Shown in pieces: positions 15,187 to 24,344 of a stretch of 39,860 nt of DNA. Each line of letters opens with the position of its first letter. Position 1 is the first letter of the stretch. The translations under genes and the position numbers were made by a program. A model generated the notes under the pieces. It had not been told where the DNA came from. It saw only the letters and a program-made list of their open reading frames with translations, and did no database searches. This stretch comes from Roseicella sp. DB1501. Lineage in GTDB: Bacteria; Pseudomonadota; Alphaproteobacteria; Acetobacterales; Acetobacteraceae. The stretch lies in contig NZ_JABFHG010000024.1 of the NCBI RefSeq assembly GCF_013112485.1, positions 1 through 39,860 on the forward strand. Direction: 5' to 3'.

Positions 15187-18116
15187 GCGATTTCAAGACA
15201 GATGGACACATGACAATTCGAAAAAAGCTCATCGAGGTTTCCATCCCGCTGGAGGCCATCAACCAGTCCAGCGCGCGGGAGAAGTCCATCCGCCACGGCC
15301 ATCCCTCTACCCTGCATCTCTGGTGGGCGCGCCGACCCCTCGCGGCCTGCCGGGCAGTGCTGTTCGCGCAACTGGTGGACGATCCTTCGGCTTGGCCAGA
15401 CCGCTTCCAAACACCGGAGGCAGTGGAGGCGGAACGTGACCGACTGCACCGGCTGATCGGCGGCACCAAGGCGGCTGGCTACAAGGATGGCCTCGTCGCG
15501 TGGGAGAACGCGAACAACGAGGAGATGCTGACCAAGGCGCGCTGGGAGATCGCCCGCAGCGTTGCTTGGGGGCGTGGCGAGGAGCCGCCTCCGAAGGAGG
15601 ACGGCGGCGCCATCCTCCGTTATCTGCAGGAGAAGGCACCGCCGGTTTATGACCCTTTCTCGGGCGGCGGCTCCATCCCGCTGGAGGCGCAGCGGCTCGG
15701 CCTGCGGGCCTATGGTAGTGACTTGAACCCTGTGGCGGTGTTGATCGGTAAGGCTTCGGTGGAGATCCCACCAAGATTCGCCGGGCGGCCGCCAGTGAAC
15801 CCAGCTGCGCGGGGGCAACTCGGCCTTGGTGCCTGGCGCGGGGCACAGGGGCTGGCCGATGATGTGCGCTACTACGGTCAATGGATGCGGGAGGAGGCGG
15901 CGCGGCGTATCGGACATCTCTACCCGGAGGCAGTGCTGCCGGACGGCAGCAAGGCGACTGTCATCGCATGGCTCTGGGCACGCACAGTGCGCAGCCCGGA
16001 CCCGGCAGCGAGAGGGGCGATGGTGCCGCTTGTCTCCTCCTTCCTGCTCTCGACCAAAGGTAGCGAGAAGACATGGGTTGAGCCAGTGATCGACCCGGCT
16101 GCTCCTGACGGGTACCGCTTCGAGGTACGAAACGGGCAACTCTCGAAGGTAGACGAGGAGCGGCTAAAAAAAGGTACGATCGGGCGAAGTGAGGGAGGCA
16201 CTTGCATCCTCTCCGGCACAGCTATGCCTTTCAGTTACATTCGCAGCGAAGGCCAAAACAATGGGCTCGGTAACCGCCTCATGGCCGTGGTCGCGGAAGG
16301 TAACCGGTCTCGTGTTTATCTAAGCCCCTCAGATAAGCAGACAGCCGCAGCAATTAGTGCAGTTCCAGTCTGGGAACCAGAAGGCGAGTTGCCCAACAAT
16401 CCCCGCGACTTCAAGACTCCTAACTACGGGATGAAAACCTTCGCCTCGCTCTTCACTCCGCGTCAGCTTGTAGCGCTGACCACCTTCTCTGATCTGGTGG
16501 TAGAGGCGCGAGAAAGGGCGGTGGCCGATGCATGCGTCGCCGGTCTGCCAGATGACCCAACTCCGCTGCACAGCGGCGGCACCGGCGCCGTCGCCTATGC
16601 CGATGCGGTAGCAACGTATCTCTCGATGATAGTAAGCCGACTTGCAGATCGGTGCTCGAGCCTATGCTCATGGGATATCCGAGACGGCCAGGGCCGCAAG
16701 CCCGGCATCCGGAATGTGTTTTCTCGCCAAGCGATTGCTATGACCTGGGACTATGCTGAAGCGTATCCCTTGTCTGAGATCGCAGCAAGCCTAGACAGTA
16801 GTATTGGTCGTATTTTCGATGTGCTCCAGCGGCTTCCATCGGCTGGCCAAGGACAAATGCTGATCACTGACGCAGCGAAAAATTCTTTTGCTGTCCGCCC
16901 AATCGTCATATCTACTGATCCGCCCTATTACGACAACATTGGCTACGCGGATCTCTCGGATTTCTTTTATGTTTGGCTCCGACACTCGCTTGGCAGCGTT
17001 TGGCCGGATCTGTTTCGGCGTCTCGTTACGCCAAAGGCAGAGGAACTCGTCGCCACGCCCTACCGGCATGGTGGCCGAGCGGAAGCGGAAGCCTTCTTCA
17101 TGCAGGGCATGGGCCAAGCTCTGCACGCCATGAGGAATGCGGCGACGGAAGGCGAACCGCTGGCTATCTACTATGCCTTTAAGCAAGCCGAAGCCGCCGA
17201 GGACGGCATCACTTCCGCCGGGTGGGCCTCCTTCCTCCAGGCGGTGGTGGATGCCGGTTTGGCAGTGGACGGCACTTGGCCGCTGCGTACGGAATTGGCC
17301 AACCGGATGATCGGCCGAGACGCCAACGCCTTAGCTTCCTCTATCGTCCTGGTTTGCCGCAAGCGCGCTGCTGCGGCGCTGGTCGTTACCCGCGCCGAGT
17401 TCATCCGTGCCCTCAAGCGCGAACTACCCGACGCCATCGGTGACATCCGTAAGGCCGGTGTTGGCCCAGTGGACATGCAGCAATCCGTTATCGGCCCTGG
17501 CATGGGCGTCTTCACTCGCTTTGCCAAAGTGCTAGAGGACGACGACAACGCCATGACTGTGAGGACCGCGCTCGCCCTCATCAACCGCGTCTGGGACGAG
17601 TTGGAGAACGAGCTCTCCGAGAGCTTCGACGCGCCAACCCAAGTCGCCCTGGCTTGGTTCGCCACCTACGGCTTCGACGCCCGGCCCTCGGGCGAGCTGA
17701 TCACCCTGGCCAATGCCAAGAACGTCCCGCTCGGCACCCTCTTTGCCTCCGGCGTGTTCCAAGACCTCCGCGGTAAGGCAAACCTCATCCCTCGGGCCGA
17801 GTTGCCAGTAGATTGGTCGCCAGCCACCGATAAGGCGCCGACAGTCTGGGAATGCCTCCAGCATACCATCCGTATCCTAAACGCTGCGGACGGCGGCGCC
17901 GAGGCGGCGGCGGCGCTGGTGGTGCAGATGGGGCCGCGGGCCGAGGAGGCGCGGGCGCTGGCCTACCGCCTCTTTGATGTAGCCACCCAGAAGGGCTGGG
18001 CGGCCGAGGCGCTGGTCTACAACGCCCTAGCGGAGGAATGGCCGCGGCTACGCGACATGGCGCCCGAGATCGCCACCCACGGGCCGGCTGCTGCCGTGCA
18101 GGCATCGCTGTTCTGA
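15183..18116 (+). CDS. DUF1156-domain DNA methyltransferase (antiphage-associated)
   Basis: A 977-residue protein. The N-terminal DUF1156 domain begins RKKLIEVSIPLEAINQSS and includes HGHPSTLHLWWARRPLAA, the family signature. SAM-binding motif I is YDPFSGGGS (residues 156-164), followed by AYGSDLNPVAV. Catalytic motif IV is TDPPY at 578-582, so it is an amino-methyltransferase (N6-adenine or N4-cytosine). GTG 15183 is chosen because it gives the same 4-base overlap seen at the other junction; ATG 15210 is an alternative. In related systems the enzyme probably marks host DNA. The C-terminal 350 residues are family-typical but of unknown role. The target sequence cannot be read from the protein. 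Confidence 0.9.
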   Translation: MSDFKTDGHMTIRKKLIEVSIPLEAINQSSAREKSIRHGHPSTLHLWWARRPLAACRAVLFAQLVDDPSAWPDRFQTPEAVEAERDRLHRLIGGTKAAGYKDGLVAWENANNEEMLTKARWEIARSVAWGRGEEPPPKEDGGAILRYLQEKAPPVYDPFSGGGSIPLEAQRLGLRAYGSDLNPVAVLIGKASVEIPPRFAGRPPVNPAARGQLGLGAWRGAQGLADDVRYYGQWMREEAARRIGHLYPEAVLPDGSKATVIAWLWARTVRSPDPAARGAMVPLVSSFLLSTKGSEKTWVEPVIDPAAPDGYRFEVRNGQLSKVDEERLKKGTIGRSEGGTCILSGTAMPFSYIRSEGQNNGLGNRLMAVVAEGNRSRVYLSPSDKQTAAAISAVPVWEPEGELPNNPRDFKTPNYGMKTFASLFTPRQLVALTTFSDLVVEARERAVADACVAGLPDDPTPLHSGGTGAVAYADAVATYLSMIVSRLADRCSSLCSWDIRDGQGRKPGIRNVFSRQAIAMTWDYAEAYPLSEIAASLDSSIGRIFDVLQRLPSAGQGQMLITDAAKNSFAVRPIVISTDPPYYDNIGYADLSDFFYVWLRHSLGSVWPDLFRRLVTPKAEELVATPYRHGGRAEAEAFFMQGMGQALHAMRNAATEGEPLAIYYAFKQAEAAEDGITSAGWASFLQAVVDAGLAVDGTWPLRTELANRMIGRDANALASSIVLVCRKRAAAALVVTRAEFIRALKRELPDAIGDIRKAGVGPVDMQQSVIGPGMGVFTRFAKVLEDDDNAMTVRTALALINRVWDELENELSESFDAPTQVALAWFATYGFDARPSGELITLANAKNVPLGTLFASGVFQDLRGKANLIPRAELPVDWSPATDKAPTVWECLQHTIRILNAADGGAEAAAALVVQMGPRAEEARALAYRLFDVATQKGWAAEALVYNALAEEWPRLRDMAPEIATHGPAAAVQASLF

Positions 18117-18136
18117 CCGGCTGAAGGGGAAAACGC

Positions 18137-21100
18137 ATGTCGGCCGAAAAGGAAACCCTGCGCCGGGTGCAGGACGGGCTATTCCATATGCGTCAGGGGC
18201 TGAAGCCCTTCGTCGAGGCGCGGATGAAGAAGGTCCATGGCGCCAACTGGCTGCACTACGCCAGCCGAGCCACAGGCGGCGCTCCAAATGACGCACTGGA
18301 CGTCTACGGCTTGCTCAAGACCATGATCGACAACTGGCGGGAGGTGTTCGAAGACGCGTTCGGCCGAAATGAGAAGCACAAGGCCCGCAACTTCGCATCC
18401 ATGGCCCTAGAGGCGCGCAACGCCGCCTCCCATCTTGCCATCCCACTCGCTGACGATGAGGCGCTGCGTTACGTCGATGCGATGCACCAGCTGCTCAAGC
18501 TGGTGAAGGCCCCGGATGGGGAAGTGGCGGAGCTGAAGCGCCTGTACGACGAGCAGCGCCGCTCCGGCATGACGACCGCGCCTTCAACGCCCGTCACCCC
18601 GACGCCGGCTGCCCGCCTTGACCTGTCAGGGGAAAACACGTCGACCAAGGCGTTGAAACCCTGGATCGAGGTGGTGCTGCCCCATCCGGACGTCATCGCC
18701 AACCGCTTCAAAGAAGCGGAGTTCGCCGCCGACCTCTTCGCAGTCGATGCCGGCCACGCCACCGATGGCTATGCAACACCTACCGACTTCTTCGGCATTA
18801 CGTTCCTGACCGAGGGTCTGAAGCGCGTCCTGACCTCGGCCTTGCAGCGGCTCTCCGGCAGCGGTGGCGACCCGGTGATTGGGCTGCAGACCGCCTTTGG
18901 CGGCGGCAAGACGCACACCATGCTCGCTATCTATCATTTGGCGCGACACCTGCGGGAAGGCGGCGACCCACGTGGCCTGACCGGCATGGCGCCCCTGGTG
19001 GAACGGTTGAGCGTTGCCTCCTGGCCGAAGCCGCAGGTAGCCGTTTTCGTTGGCTCCTCGAAGGGTGCAGATGTCTCACTGAACCTGAAGAGCGGACCTT
19101 CAGTCCGCACCCTTTGGGGCTACATCGCATGGAGGTTGGCTGGCGAAGCTGGCTTGAAGCTGGTCGCGGAGGCTGAGGCGGCACGCACCAACCCGGGCTC
19201 CGAACTGCTAGTGGAGCTGTTCCGGCTGGCTGGACCGAGTGTGATCCTGCTCGACGAGCTGACCATGTTCGCCCGCCAGCTCGACGACGACCGCTTCGAG
19301 GCACTGCTCTCCTTTGTTCAGTCGCTGACCGAGGCAGCAAAGATGGCGCCCGGCGTGCTGATCATCGGCTCGCTGCCGGAGAGCCGGGCCGAGGCCGGTG
19401 GCCCTCGGGGTGAGGCCGCGCTGCTGCGGCTGGAGAAGGTTTTCGGCCGCGTGCAATCTGCCTGGTTGCCGGCTTCGGGCAACGAAACCTATGAAATCGT
19501 CCGCCGCCGCCTGTTCCAGCCGCTCGACGCAGACGGAGAGCGGGCGCGTGAGGAGACCATCAAGGCCTTCTACGATCTCTACAAAAAGAACACGGCCGAG
19601 TTCCCGCCTGAGACCAAGGAGCCACGCTACTTGGAGCTCCTCCGCCTCTCCTACCCGATCCATCCGGAGCTGTTCGAGCGGCTGTCGAAGGATTGGTCTA
19701 GCCTGCAGAAATTCCAGCGGACGCGCGACGTCATCCGCTTCATGGCAAACGTCGTTGGCGTGCTCTGGCACACGCAGAGCCGCGACCCGCTGATTACTCC
19801 CGCTCGGGTGCCAGTGGCACATGAAAAGGTGCGGACGGGCGTGCTCTATCCGCTCGATCCCGCCTTCGGGGCGGTGGTGGACAAGGAGGTGGACGGCGAT
19901 GGCGCACTCCCAGCGCGGATGGAGTCGAACCCCTCCCGTCGGATCTCCCAGCTACGGGCAGCGACGCGGGCCGCGCGTGCTGTGTTCCTGTGCTCGGCCC
20001 CTAGCGTGGGTCAGCCGAATGCCGGGCTGACGAGCCAGGGGTTGCGGCTCGCCTGTGCAGAGCCGGGCGACCAACTCGCCATTTTCGGGGAGGCGCTGCG
20101 CGAGCTGGCTGAGCGCGCGACCTACCTCTATGAGGAGGCAGGCCGCTACTGGTTCTCAACCCAACCGACACTCAATCGGCTGGCTGACGACCGAGCCAAG
20201 GCCCTGTTGGACCAGCCGCATGAGGTGGACGCCGAGATCGTCCGCATGCTGGTCGAGGATTCCGGCACGAAGGGCAACTTCCATCGGGTCTTTGTCGCGC
20301 CGAACGATCCAGTATCGATCGACGAGGCGCAGGCACTCTCGCTGGTGATCCTTGCACCGGCAACTCCGCATGCGGGGAAAGGTGGGACGAAGTCGGCCGC
20401 ATCGGACGCAGTCGCTGAGGCCCTGCTGCGGTGCCGCGCGGCGCAGCGGCGGTTCCGTAATACACTGGTCTTTGTTGCTTCAGACGAAGCGAACTTGTCC
20501 ACTGCCAGGGAGGTAGTGGCACGGGCGCTGGCCTGGGATTCGATCGTGAAGGATGGTCGTCTGCAGCAGCAGATGACGCAGGCCCAAGCCGCCGACGCGA
20601 AGGACAAGGCGAAGACCCACGGAGATGGCGCACGCAAGGCCGTGCGAGTGGCCTGGGGCCATGTCTTCTACCCAGTGAAAAGTGAAGCCGCGGGCAAGCC
20701 CTTCGACATCGAGCACAGCCTCGTCTCAATCTCGTCGCGGGACCGCGCTGCTATCCCGGCGGTAGTGTACGACAAGGCCAAGGCAGAGGGGATCGCACTG
20801 GAGAAGCTCGGCTCGGAGCGCCTGTGGCACGCGCTGCAGCCACTCTGGCCGGAGGACCGACCGCACTTACCGCTATCCGAGGTCGCAGACTGGTTCGCCG
20901 CCTACCCCTACATGCCGAGGCTGCGGGACCGTGTGGTCTTGGAGACGGCGCTCCGGGACGCCGTGGCCAAGCTGGATCCTCAGTTCGGCTACGCGGACGG
21001 ATTCGACGAGGCGACGGGTCAATACCAGAACCTGGTCTGGGCCAAGAACCCGCCGGAGTTGCCGCCGGCAGGCGCCGTGCTTGTGCGAGCGGCGGAGGCT

Positions 21101-21478
21101 CAAGCTCAGACAACCATCGTCGAACCGAAGAGGCCGACAGATCCTCCGCCTATCGGTCCTGCGATTCCGGGAGGAGGCGGAAAGCCAAACGGCGGTGGCG
21201 CCGAGCCGACCGGCTGGCCCTCAGGCAGTACGCCACAAAAGCCACGCCGCTTCTACGGCTCTGTCGAGATAGACATGGTACGGCCGGTGAAATCGTTCGA
21301 TGCCATCCTCAATGCCGTCGTCATGGAGCTGCAGCGGACCCAGGGAGCCAAGGTGAAAATCACACTCGAGATTGAGAGTGATGCGCCTGAGGGGTTCGCC
21401 GAAAGCGAAGTTAGTATCGTGCGGGACAATGCCAAGCAGCTGAAATTTAGACCTGAGGCAACGGGCTTTGAGGAATAG
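18137..21478 (+). CDS. DUF499 AAA-type ATPase with N-terminal Swt1-like HEPN domain (antiphage-associated)
   Basis: An 1113-residue protein. The first 140 residues are helical and match the Swt1-family HEPN pattern, with an RNAASH motif at residues 94-99, the Arg-x4-His signature of HEPN RNases. A short linker leads to the DUF499 ATPase: Walker A FGGGKTHTM (254-262) and Walker B VILLDELTM (369-377). The C-terminus has a proline/glycine-rich linker near 1000-1035 and a small beta domain. DUF499 ATPases accompany DUF1156 methyltransferases in predicted antiphage islands. It lies 20 bases after the methyltransferase with a GAAGGGG ribosome site. An RNase activity released during infection is possible but inferred. 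Confidence 0.88.
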   Translation: MSAEKETLRRVQDGLFHMRQGLKPFVEARMKKVHGANWLHYASRATGGAPNDALDVYGLLKTMIDNWREVFEDAFGRNEKHKARNFASMALEARNAASHLAIPLADDEALRYVDAMHQLLKLVKAPDGEVAELKRLYDEQRRSGMTTAPSTPVTPTPAARLDLSGENTSTKALKPWIEVVLPHPDVIANRFKEAEFAADLFAVDAGHATDGYATPTDFFGITFLTEGLKRVLTSALQRLSGSGGDPVIGLQTAFGGGKTHTMLAIYHLARHLREGGDPRGLTGMAPLVERLSVASWPKPQVAVFVGSSKGADVSLNLKSGPSVRTLWGYIAWRLAGEAGLKLVAEAEAARTNPGSELLVELFRLAGPSVILLDELTMFARQLDDDRFEALLSFVQSLTEAAKMAPGVLIIGSLPESRAEAGGPRGEAALLRLEKVFGRVQSAWLPASGNETYEIVRRRLFQPLDADGERAREETIKAFYDLYKKNTAEFPPETKEPRYLELLRLSYPIHPELFERLSKDWSSLQKFQRTRDVIRFMANVVGVLWHTQSRDPLITPARVPVAHEKVRTGVLYPLDPAFGAVVDKEVDGDGALPARMESNPSRRISQLRAATRAARAVFLCSAPSVGQPNAGLTSQGLRLACAEPGDQLAIFGEALRELAERATYLYEEAGRYWFSTQPTLNRLADDRAKALLDQPHEVDAEIVRMLVEDSGTKGNFHRVFVAPNDPVSIDEAQALSLVILAPATPHAGKGGTKSAASDAVAEALLRCRAAQRRFRNTLVFVASDEANLSTAREVVARALAWDSIVKDGRLQQQMTQAQAADAKDKAKTHGDGARKAVRVAWGHVFYPVKSEAAGKPFDIEHSLVSISSRDRAAIPAVVYDKAKAEGIALEKLGSERLWHALQPLWPEDRPHLPLSEVADWFAAYPYMPRLRDRVVLETALRDAVAKLDPQFGYADGFDEATGQYQNLVWAKNPPELPPAGAVLVRAAEAQAQTTIVEPKRPTDPPPIGPAIPGGGGKPNGGGAEPTGWPSGSTPQKPRRFYGSVEIDMVRPVKSFDAILNAVVMELQRTQGAKVKITLEIESDAPEGFAESEVSIVRDNAKQLKFRPEATGFEE

Positions 21479-21510
21479 AAGCTCGTAGGGTCGCAACCGC
21501 TTTATGATCA

Positions 21511-21539
21511 GCTGGGGACAGCCAACAGGCTGCCCCAGC
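21511..21539. terminator. Hairpin after the DUF499 gene
   Basis: A 12-13 base stem, GCTGGGGACAGCC and GGCTGCCCCAGC, with one bulged base and a 4-base loop lies 33 bases after the operon stop. It has no T-run in either direction, so it may end transcription weakly or with Rho. It sits between the operon and a convergent gene fragment. Confidence 0.45.
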
Positions 21540-21561
21540 AAAGCAGGTAGGAAAATAAAGC

Positions 21562-21727
21562 CTAGAGCCGATCTTTCCGCTCGACCTCTCGCTCGATAGC
21601 AGCTGCCAGCGACCGAAGCTGTGACACGAATTCAGTCACATTTTCTATACTCCTGAAATCGCACCTGAAATCAATCTTAGGGGGAGCCACCTCCCATATC
21701 CCAACTTGCCTATCGCCGCAGAACAAC
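21562..21727 (-). pseudogene. C-terminal fragment of an unknown gene cut by IS66
   Basis: An open minus-strand frame of about 54 codons runs from the left end of the IS66 element to a TAG at 21562-21564. It reads like real protein, with CGDRQVGIWEVAPPKIDFR and a charged C-terminal helix ending EREVERKDRL. It has no start codon on this side because the frame enters the IS end. I infer the 3-prime remnant of a gene interrupted by the insertion. Its 5-prime part is not found at the other IS66 end. Confidence 0.45.
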
Positions 21728-21751
21728 GTAACCGTCGTCCTGACCTCACCT
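21728..21751 (+). repeat. IS66 left terminal inverted repeat
   Basis: Starts GTAACCGTCGTC, with 12 identical bases to the inverted copy at the right end and scattered matches beyond. Confidence 0.65.
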
Positions 21752-21814
21752 TGCGAAACGCCCCCCTGATGATGCCGTGTCGGATGTCGGCATGCGGCGG
21801 AGGTGGCGTTGGAG

Positions 21815-22270
21815 ATGGAGGCGGAGGCGGTCGAGACCGGTCATAGGACTGGTCGTAGGACTGCTCGCAAGGCGCGGCCCGACGAGGTAGTCGAGGTTGT
21901 CACGCGCAGCGAGGGACGGCGGAGTTGGTCGGCGGACCAAAAGTGTCGGATCGTCGTGGAGGCGATGCAGCCCGGTGTGACGCCGACCGAGGTGATCCGG
22001 CGCTGGGGCCTTACCTCGAGCCTATTCTATACGTGGCGGCGGCAGGTGATGAGCGGCGAGCTCGGCGCGGTGCCGATGCCGCTGCCCGCTTTCGCGCAGG
22101 TCGCCATGGCAGAGGATGTGGCGATGCCGCCGCCGTCCGCCCTGGATACCCCAGCACGATCGCCGGCACGCATGGAGGTGGTGCTGCCCTGCGGGACGCT
22201 GCTGCGGCTCGACGAGGATGTCGGGGCCGAGGCGCTGCGCCGGGTCTTGGCGGTGCTGCGCGGCCGATGA
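21815..22270 (+). CDS. tnpA: IS66-family TnpA (accessory DNA-binding protein)
   Basis: A 151-residue protein with a helix-turn-helix typical of IS66 OrfA: SADQKCRIVVEAM followed by VTPTEVIRRWGLTSSLFYTWRRQ near residues 45-80. An alanine/proline-rich middle and a short basic C-terminal region with the conserved MEVVLPCGTLLRL follow. It overlaps tnpB by ATGA (22267-22270), as usual in the family. ATG 21815 is chosen; GTG 21803 is possible. Confidence 0.82.
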   Translation: MEAEAVETGHRTGRRTARKARPDEVVEVVTRSEGRRSWSADQKCRIVVEAMQPGVTPTEVIRRWGLTSSLFYTWRRQVMSGELGAVPMPLPAFAQVAMAEDVAMPPPSALDTPARSPARMEVVLPCGTLLRLDEDVGAEALRRVLAVLRGR

Positions 22271-22611
22271 TCGGTCCCCCGCCGGGCGCCCGCGTCCTTC
22301 TCGCCTGCGGCGTCACTGACATGCGGCGCGGCATGGACAGCTTGGCTGCGCTGGTCCAGCAATCGCTCGGCGCCGATCCGTTCGACGGCTCGCTCTACGC
22401 CTTCCGCGGACGCAAGGGGCGGCTGGTGAAATGTCTCTGGCACGACGGGGTCGGCCTGTGCCTGCTGACCAAGCGCATCGAGCAGGGTGCCTTCCCCTGG
22501 CCCACGACGCCGAATGGCAAGGTGGTGCTGTCGCCGGCTCAGATGTCCTTGCTGCTCGAGGGCCTCGAGTGGCGCCGGGTGCAGCCGGCCTGGCGGCCTA
22601 CGGCGGTGTGA
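22267..22611 (+). CDS. tnpB: IS66-family TnpB
   Basis: A 114-residue protein with the family signature GVTDMRRGMDSLAALVQ, LYAFRGRKGRLVKCLWHDG and LLTKRIEQGAF. It is required for IS66 transposition in characterised members but has no known enzymatic activity. Intact, and coupled to tnpA by a 4-base overlap. Confidence 0.9.
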   Translation: MIGPPPGARVLLACGVTDMRRGMDSLAALVQQSLGADPFDGSLYAFRGRKGRLVKCLWHDGVGLCLLTKRIEQGAFPWPTTPNGKVVLSPAQMSLLLEGLEWRRVQPAWRPTAV

Positions 22612-22669
22612 TCGCGCAACACGCTGCTTTCGCTTGGTGCGACGCGCGGGCGTCGGCGACGATTCTGCC

Positions 22670-24190
22670 GTGCCCGACACTCCGCCCCCTGTTGTGGTGG
22701 AACTGCGCACCGCGCTTGCCGCGGCGGAGGCGCGCATCGCGCAGCTCGAGCAGATCATCCACGACCTGCGACGGGCACGGTTCGGCCCGAGCATCGAGCG
22801 CGTCGATCCGGGCCAGCTCGCGCTGGCCCTCGGCGCGGCTCCGCCACCTCCGCCGGCGAATGGCAATGACACCCCGGTGCCGGAGCGCAAGCCTGCCGCC
22901 GAACGTCGGCGCAACCGTGGCGCGCTGCCGGTGCATCTGGAGCGCATCGAGGAGGTGATCGACATCGCCGACCGCGCCTGCCCCTGCTGTCGGGGCGAGA
23001 TGCACCGGTTCGGCGAGGACCGGGCCGAGCGGCTGGACGTCGTACCCGCCCAGTTGCGGGTCCGCGTCACCGTCCGGCCGCGCTATGCCTGCCGGCGCTG
23101 CGCCGAGGGTGTGCACCAGGCGCCAGCACCGGCACGGATCGTCGCCGGCGGCCTGCCGACCGAGGCGCTGCTGGCGCATGTTCTGGTCTCGAAGTACGCC
23201 GACGGCCTGCCGCTCTACCGCCAGTGCCAGATCCTCGCCCGCGGCGGCATCCATCTCGACCGCGCGACGCTCTGCGACTGGGTGCGCCAGGCCTGCTGGT
23301 GGCTCCGGCCGCTGCACGAGTTGGTCCTTGCCCATGTCGTCGGCCATGCGCGGGTGTTCGCCGACGACACGCCGCTGCCCACCCTGGCGCCAGGCAGGGG
23401 ACGGATGCGTGACGGGCGGATCTGGGCCTATGCCGCCGATGACCGAGCCTCGGGCGGCACCGGGCCGCCGGCGGTCGCCTACGTCTACGCCCTGGACCGC
23501 AAGGGCATCCGGCCAGCTCGGCATCTCGCCGCCTTCCGGGGCACGCTGCAGGTGGACGGCTATGGCGGGTTCCGCGCGCTGGCGGAGCGCAGGAACGACG
23601 GCGCGGTCGCGCTCGCGTTCTGCTGGGCGCATCTGCGCCGGCGCTTCCACAAGATCCACGCCCACACCGCCTCGCCAATCGCGGCCGAGGCCCTGCTGCG
23701 CATCGGCGCGCTCTACGCCGTCGAGCGCGAGGTTCGTGGCCGACCCGCCGAGGAACGCCAGGCCGTCCGCCAGGAGCAGAGCGCGCCGCTCGTGCGCGAT
23801 CTCCGCCTATGGCTCGATGCGCAGCTCGGCCGCGTCAGCCAGGGCTCGGCGCTTGCCGCGGCTATCCGCTACGGCCTGCGGCACTGGGAGGGCCTCTGCC
23901 GGTTCCTGGACGACGGCACGCTCGAACTCGACACCAACAGCGTGGAGCGGGAGATCCGGCCCGTCGTCGTCACGCGCAAAGCGGCGCTGTTCGCCGGCAG
24001 CGAGGGCGGCGGCGAGAACTGGGCCATCGCCACGACGCTGATCCGCACCGCCATCCTCAGCGGCGTCAACCCGCAGGCCTGGCTGACCGACGTGCTGGAG
24101 CGGATGGTCCGCGGCGAGGTCCGCTCGACGGAGCTCGCCTCGCTGCTGCCCTGGGCCTGGCGCCAGCCCGGCACCGCCGCCGCGGCGTAG
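22670..24190 (+). CDS. tnpC: IS66-family transposase TnpC
   Basis: A 506-residue transposase with the full IS66 domain order. An N-terminal leucine-zipper region comes first (LAAAEARIAQLEQIIHDLRR), then a zinc-binding CPCC...CRRC segment near residue 105-145. The DDE catalytic core follows, with FADDTPLP, VDGYGGFRAL and LDTNSVEREIRP, and then the C-terminal NWAIATTLIRTA block. GTG 22670 is used; GTG 22637 would add 11 residues. It appears intact, so the IS66 may still supply transposase in trans although the element itself is split. Confidence 0.9.
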   Translation: MPDTPPPVVVELRTALAAAEARIAQLEQIIHDLRRARFGPSIERVDPGQLALALGAAPPPPPANGNDTPVPERKPAAERRRNRGALPVHLERIEEVIDIADRACPCCRGEMHRFGEDRAERLDVVPAQLRVRVTVRPRYACRRCAEGVHQAPAPARIVAGGLPTEALLAHVLVSKYADGLPLYRQCQILARGGIHLDRATLCDWVRQACWWLRPLHELVLAHVVGHARVFADDTPLPTLAPGRGRMRDGRIWAYAADDRASGGTGPPAVAYVYALDRKGIRPARHLAAFRGTLQVDGYGGFRALAERRNDGAVALAFCWAHLRRRFHKIHAHTASPIAAEALLRIGALYAVEREVRGRPAEERQAVRQEQSAPLVRDLRLWLDAQLGRVSQGSALAAAIRYGLRHWEGLCRFLDDGTLELDTNSVEREIRPVVVTRKAALFAGSEGGGENWAIATTLIRTAILSGVNPQAWLTDVLERMVRGEVRSTELASLLPWAWRQPGTAAAA

Positions 24191-24192
24191 GG

Positions 24193-24288
24193 CTATCGCG
24201 TCGGCAGCGCCGCCGGCATCTCCTCCGCCTCGCTCGTGTCGGCGTGCACCGCGCCGTGGATGATCCGCGTCGTGACCTCCTGCAAGTG
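24193..24288 (-). pseudogene. 3-prime part of an IS66 accessory gene split by Tn3
   Basis: This minus-strand stretch is the C-terminal end of the gene whose N-terminal part lies at 36502-36854. Joining the two pieces and counting the AAGTG duplication once gives 444 bases, a single frame of 147 residues ending in TAG (24193-24195). The restored tail reads QEVTTRIIHGAVHADTSEAE and onward. It runs convergent to tnpC, with which it almost abuts. Function unknown. Confidence 0.75.
24284..24288. repeat. Left 5-bp target-site duplication AAGTG of the Tn3-family transposon
   Basis: AAGTG immediately before the left terminal repeat is repeated immediately after the right terminal repeat at 36502-36506. 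Five base pairs is the duplication length of Tn3-family insertion. Confidence 0.9.
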
Positions 24289-24326
24289 GGGGTCCGGACA
24301 CGAAAGTGCGCTGAGTGTCCGGTTCG
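24289..24326 (+). repeat. Tn3-family left terminal inverted repeat
   Basis: Begins GGGGTCCGGACACGAAAG. The first 33 bases match the inverted right end with one difference (position 7). It contains GGACAC and GTGTCC as inner inverted arms. Confidence 0.92.
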
Positions 24327-24344
24327 TGCGAACGGATCCGGAAC

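Noticed and set aside
11006-21478. Calling the operon DISARM or BREX
   Set aside because: DrmA, DrmB, DrmC, BrxC, PglX and PglZ are not present; only the helicase and methylase resemble single components.
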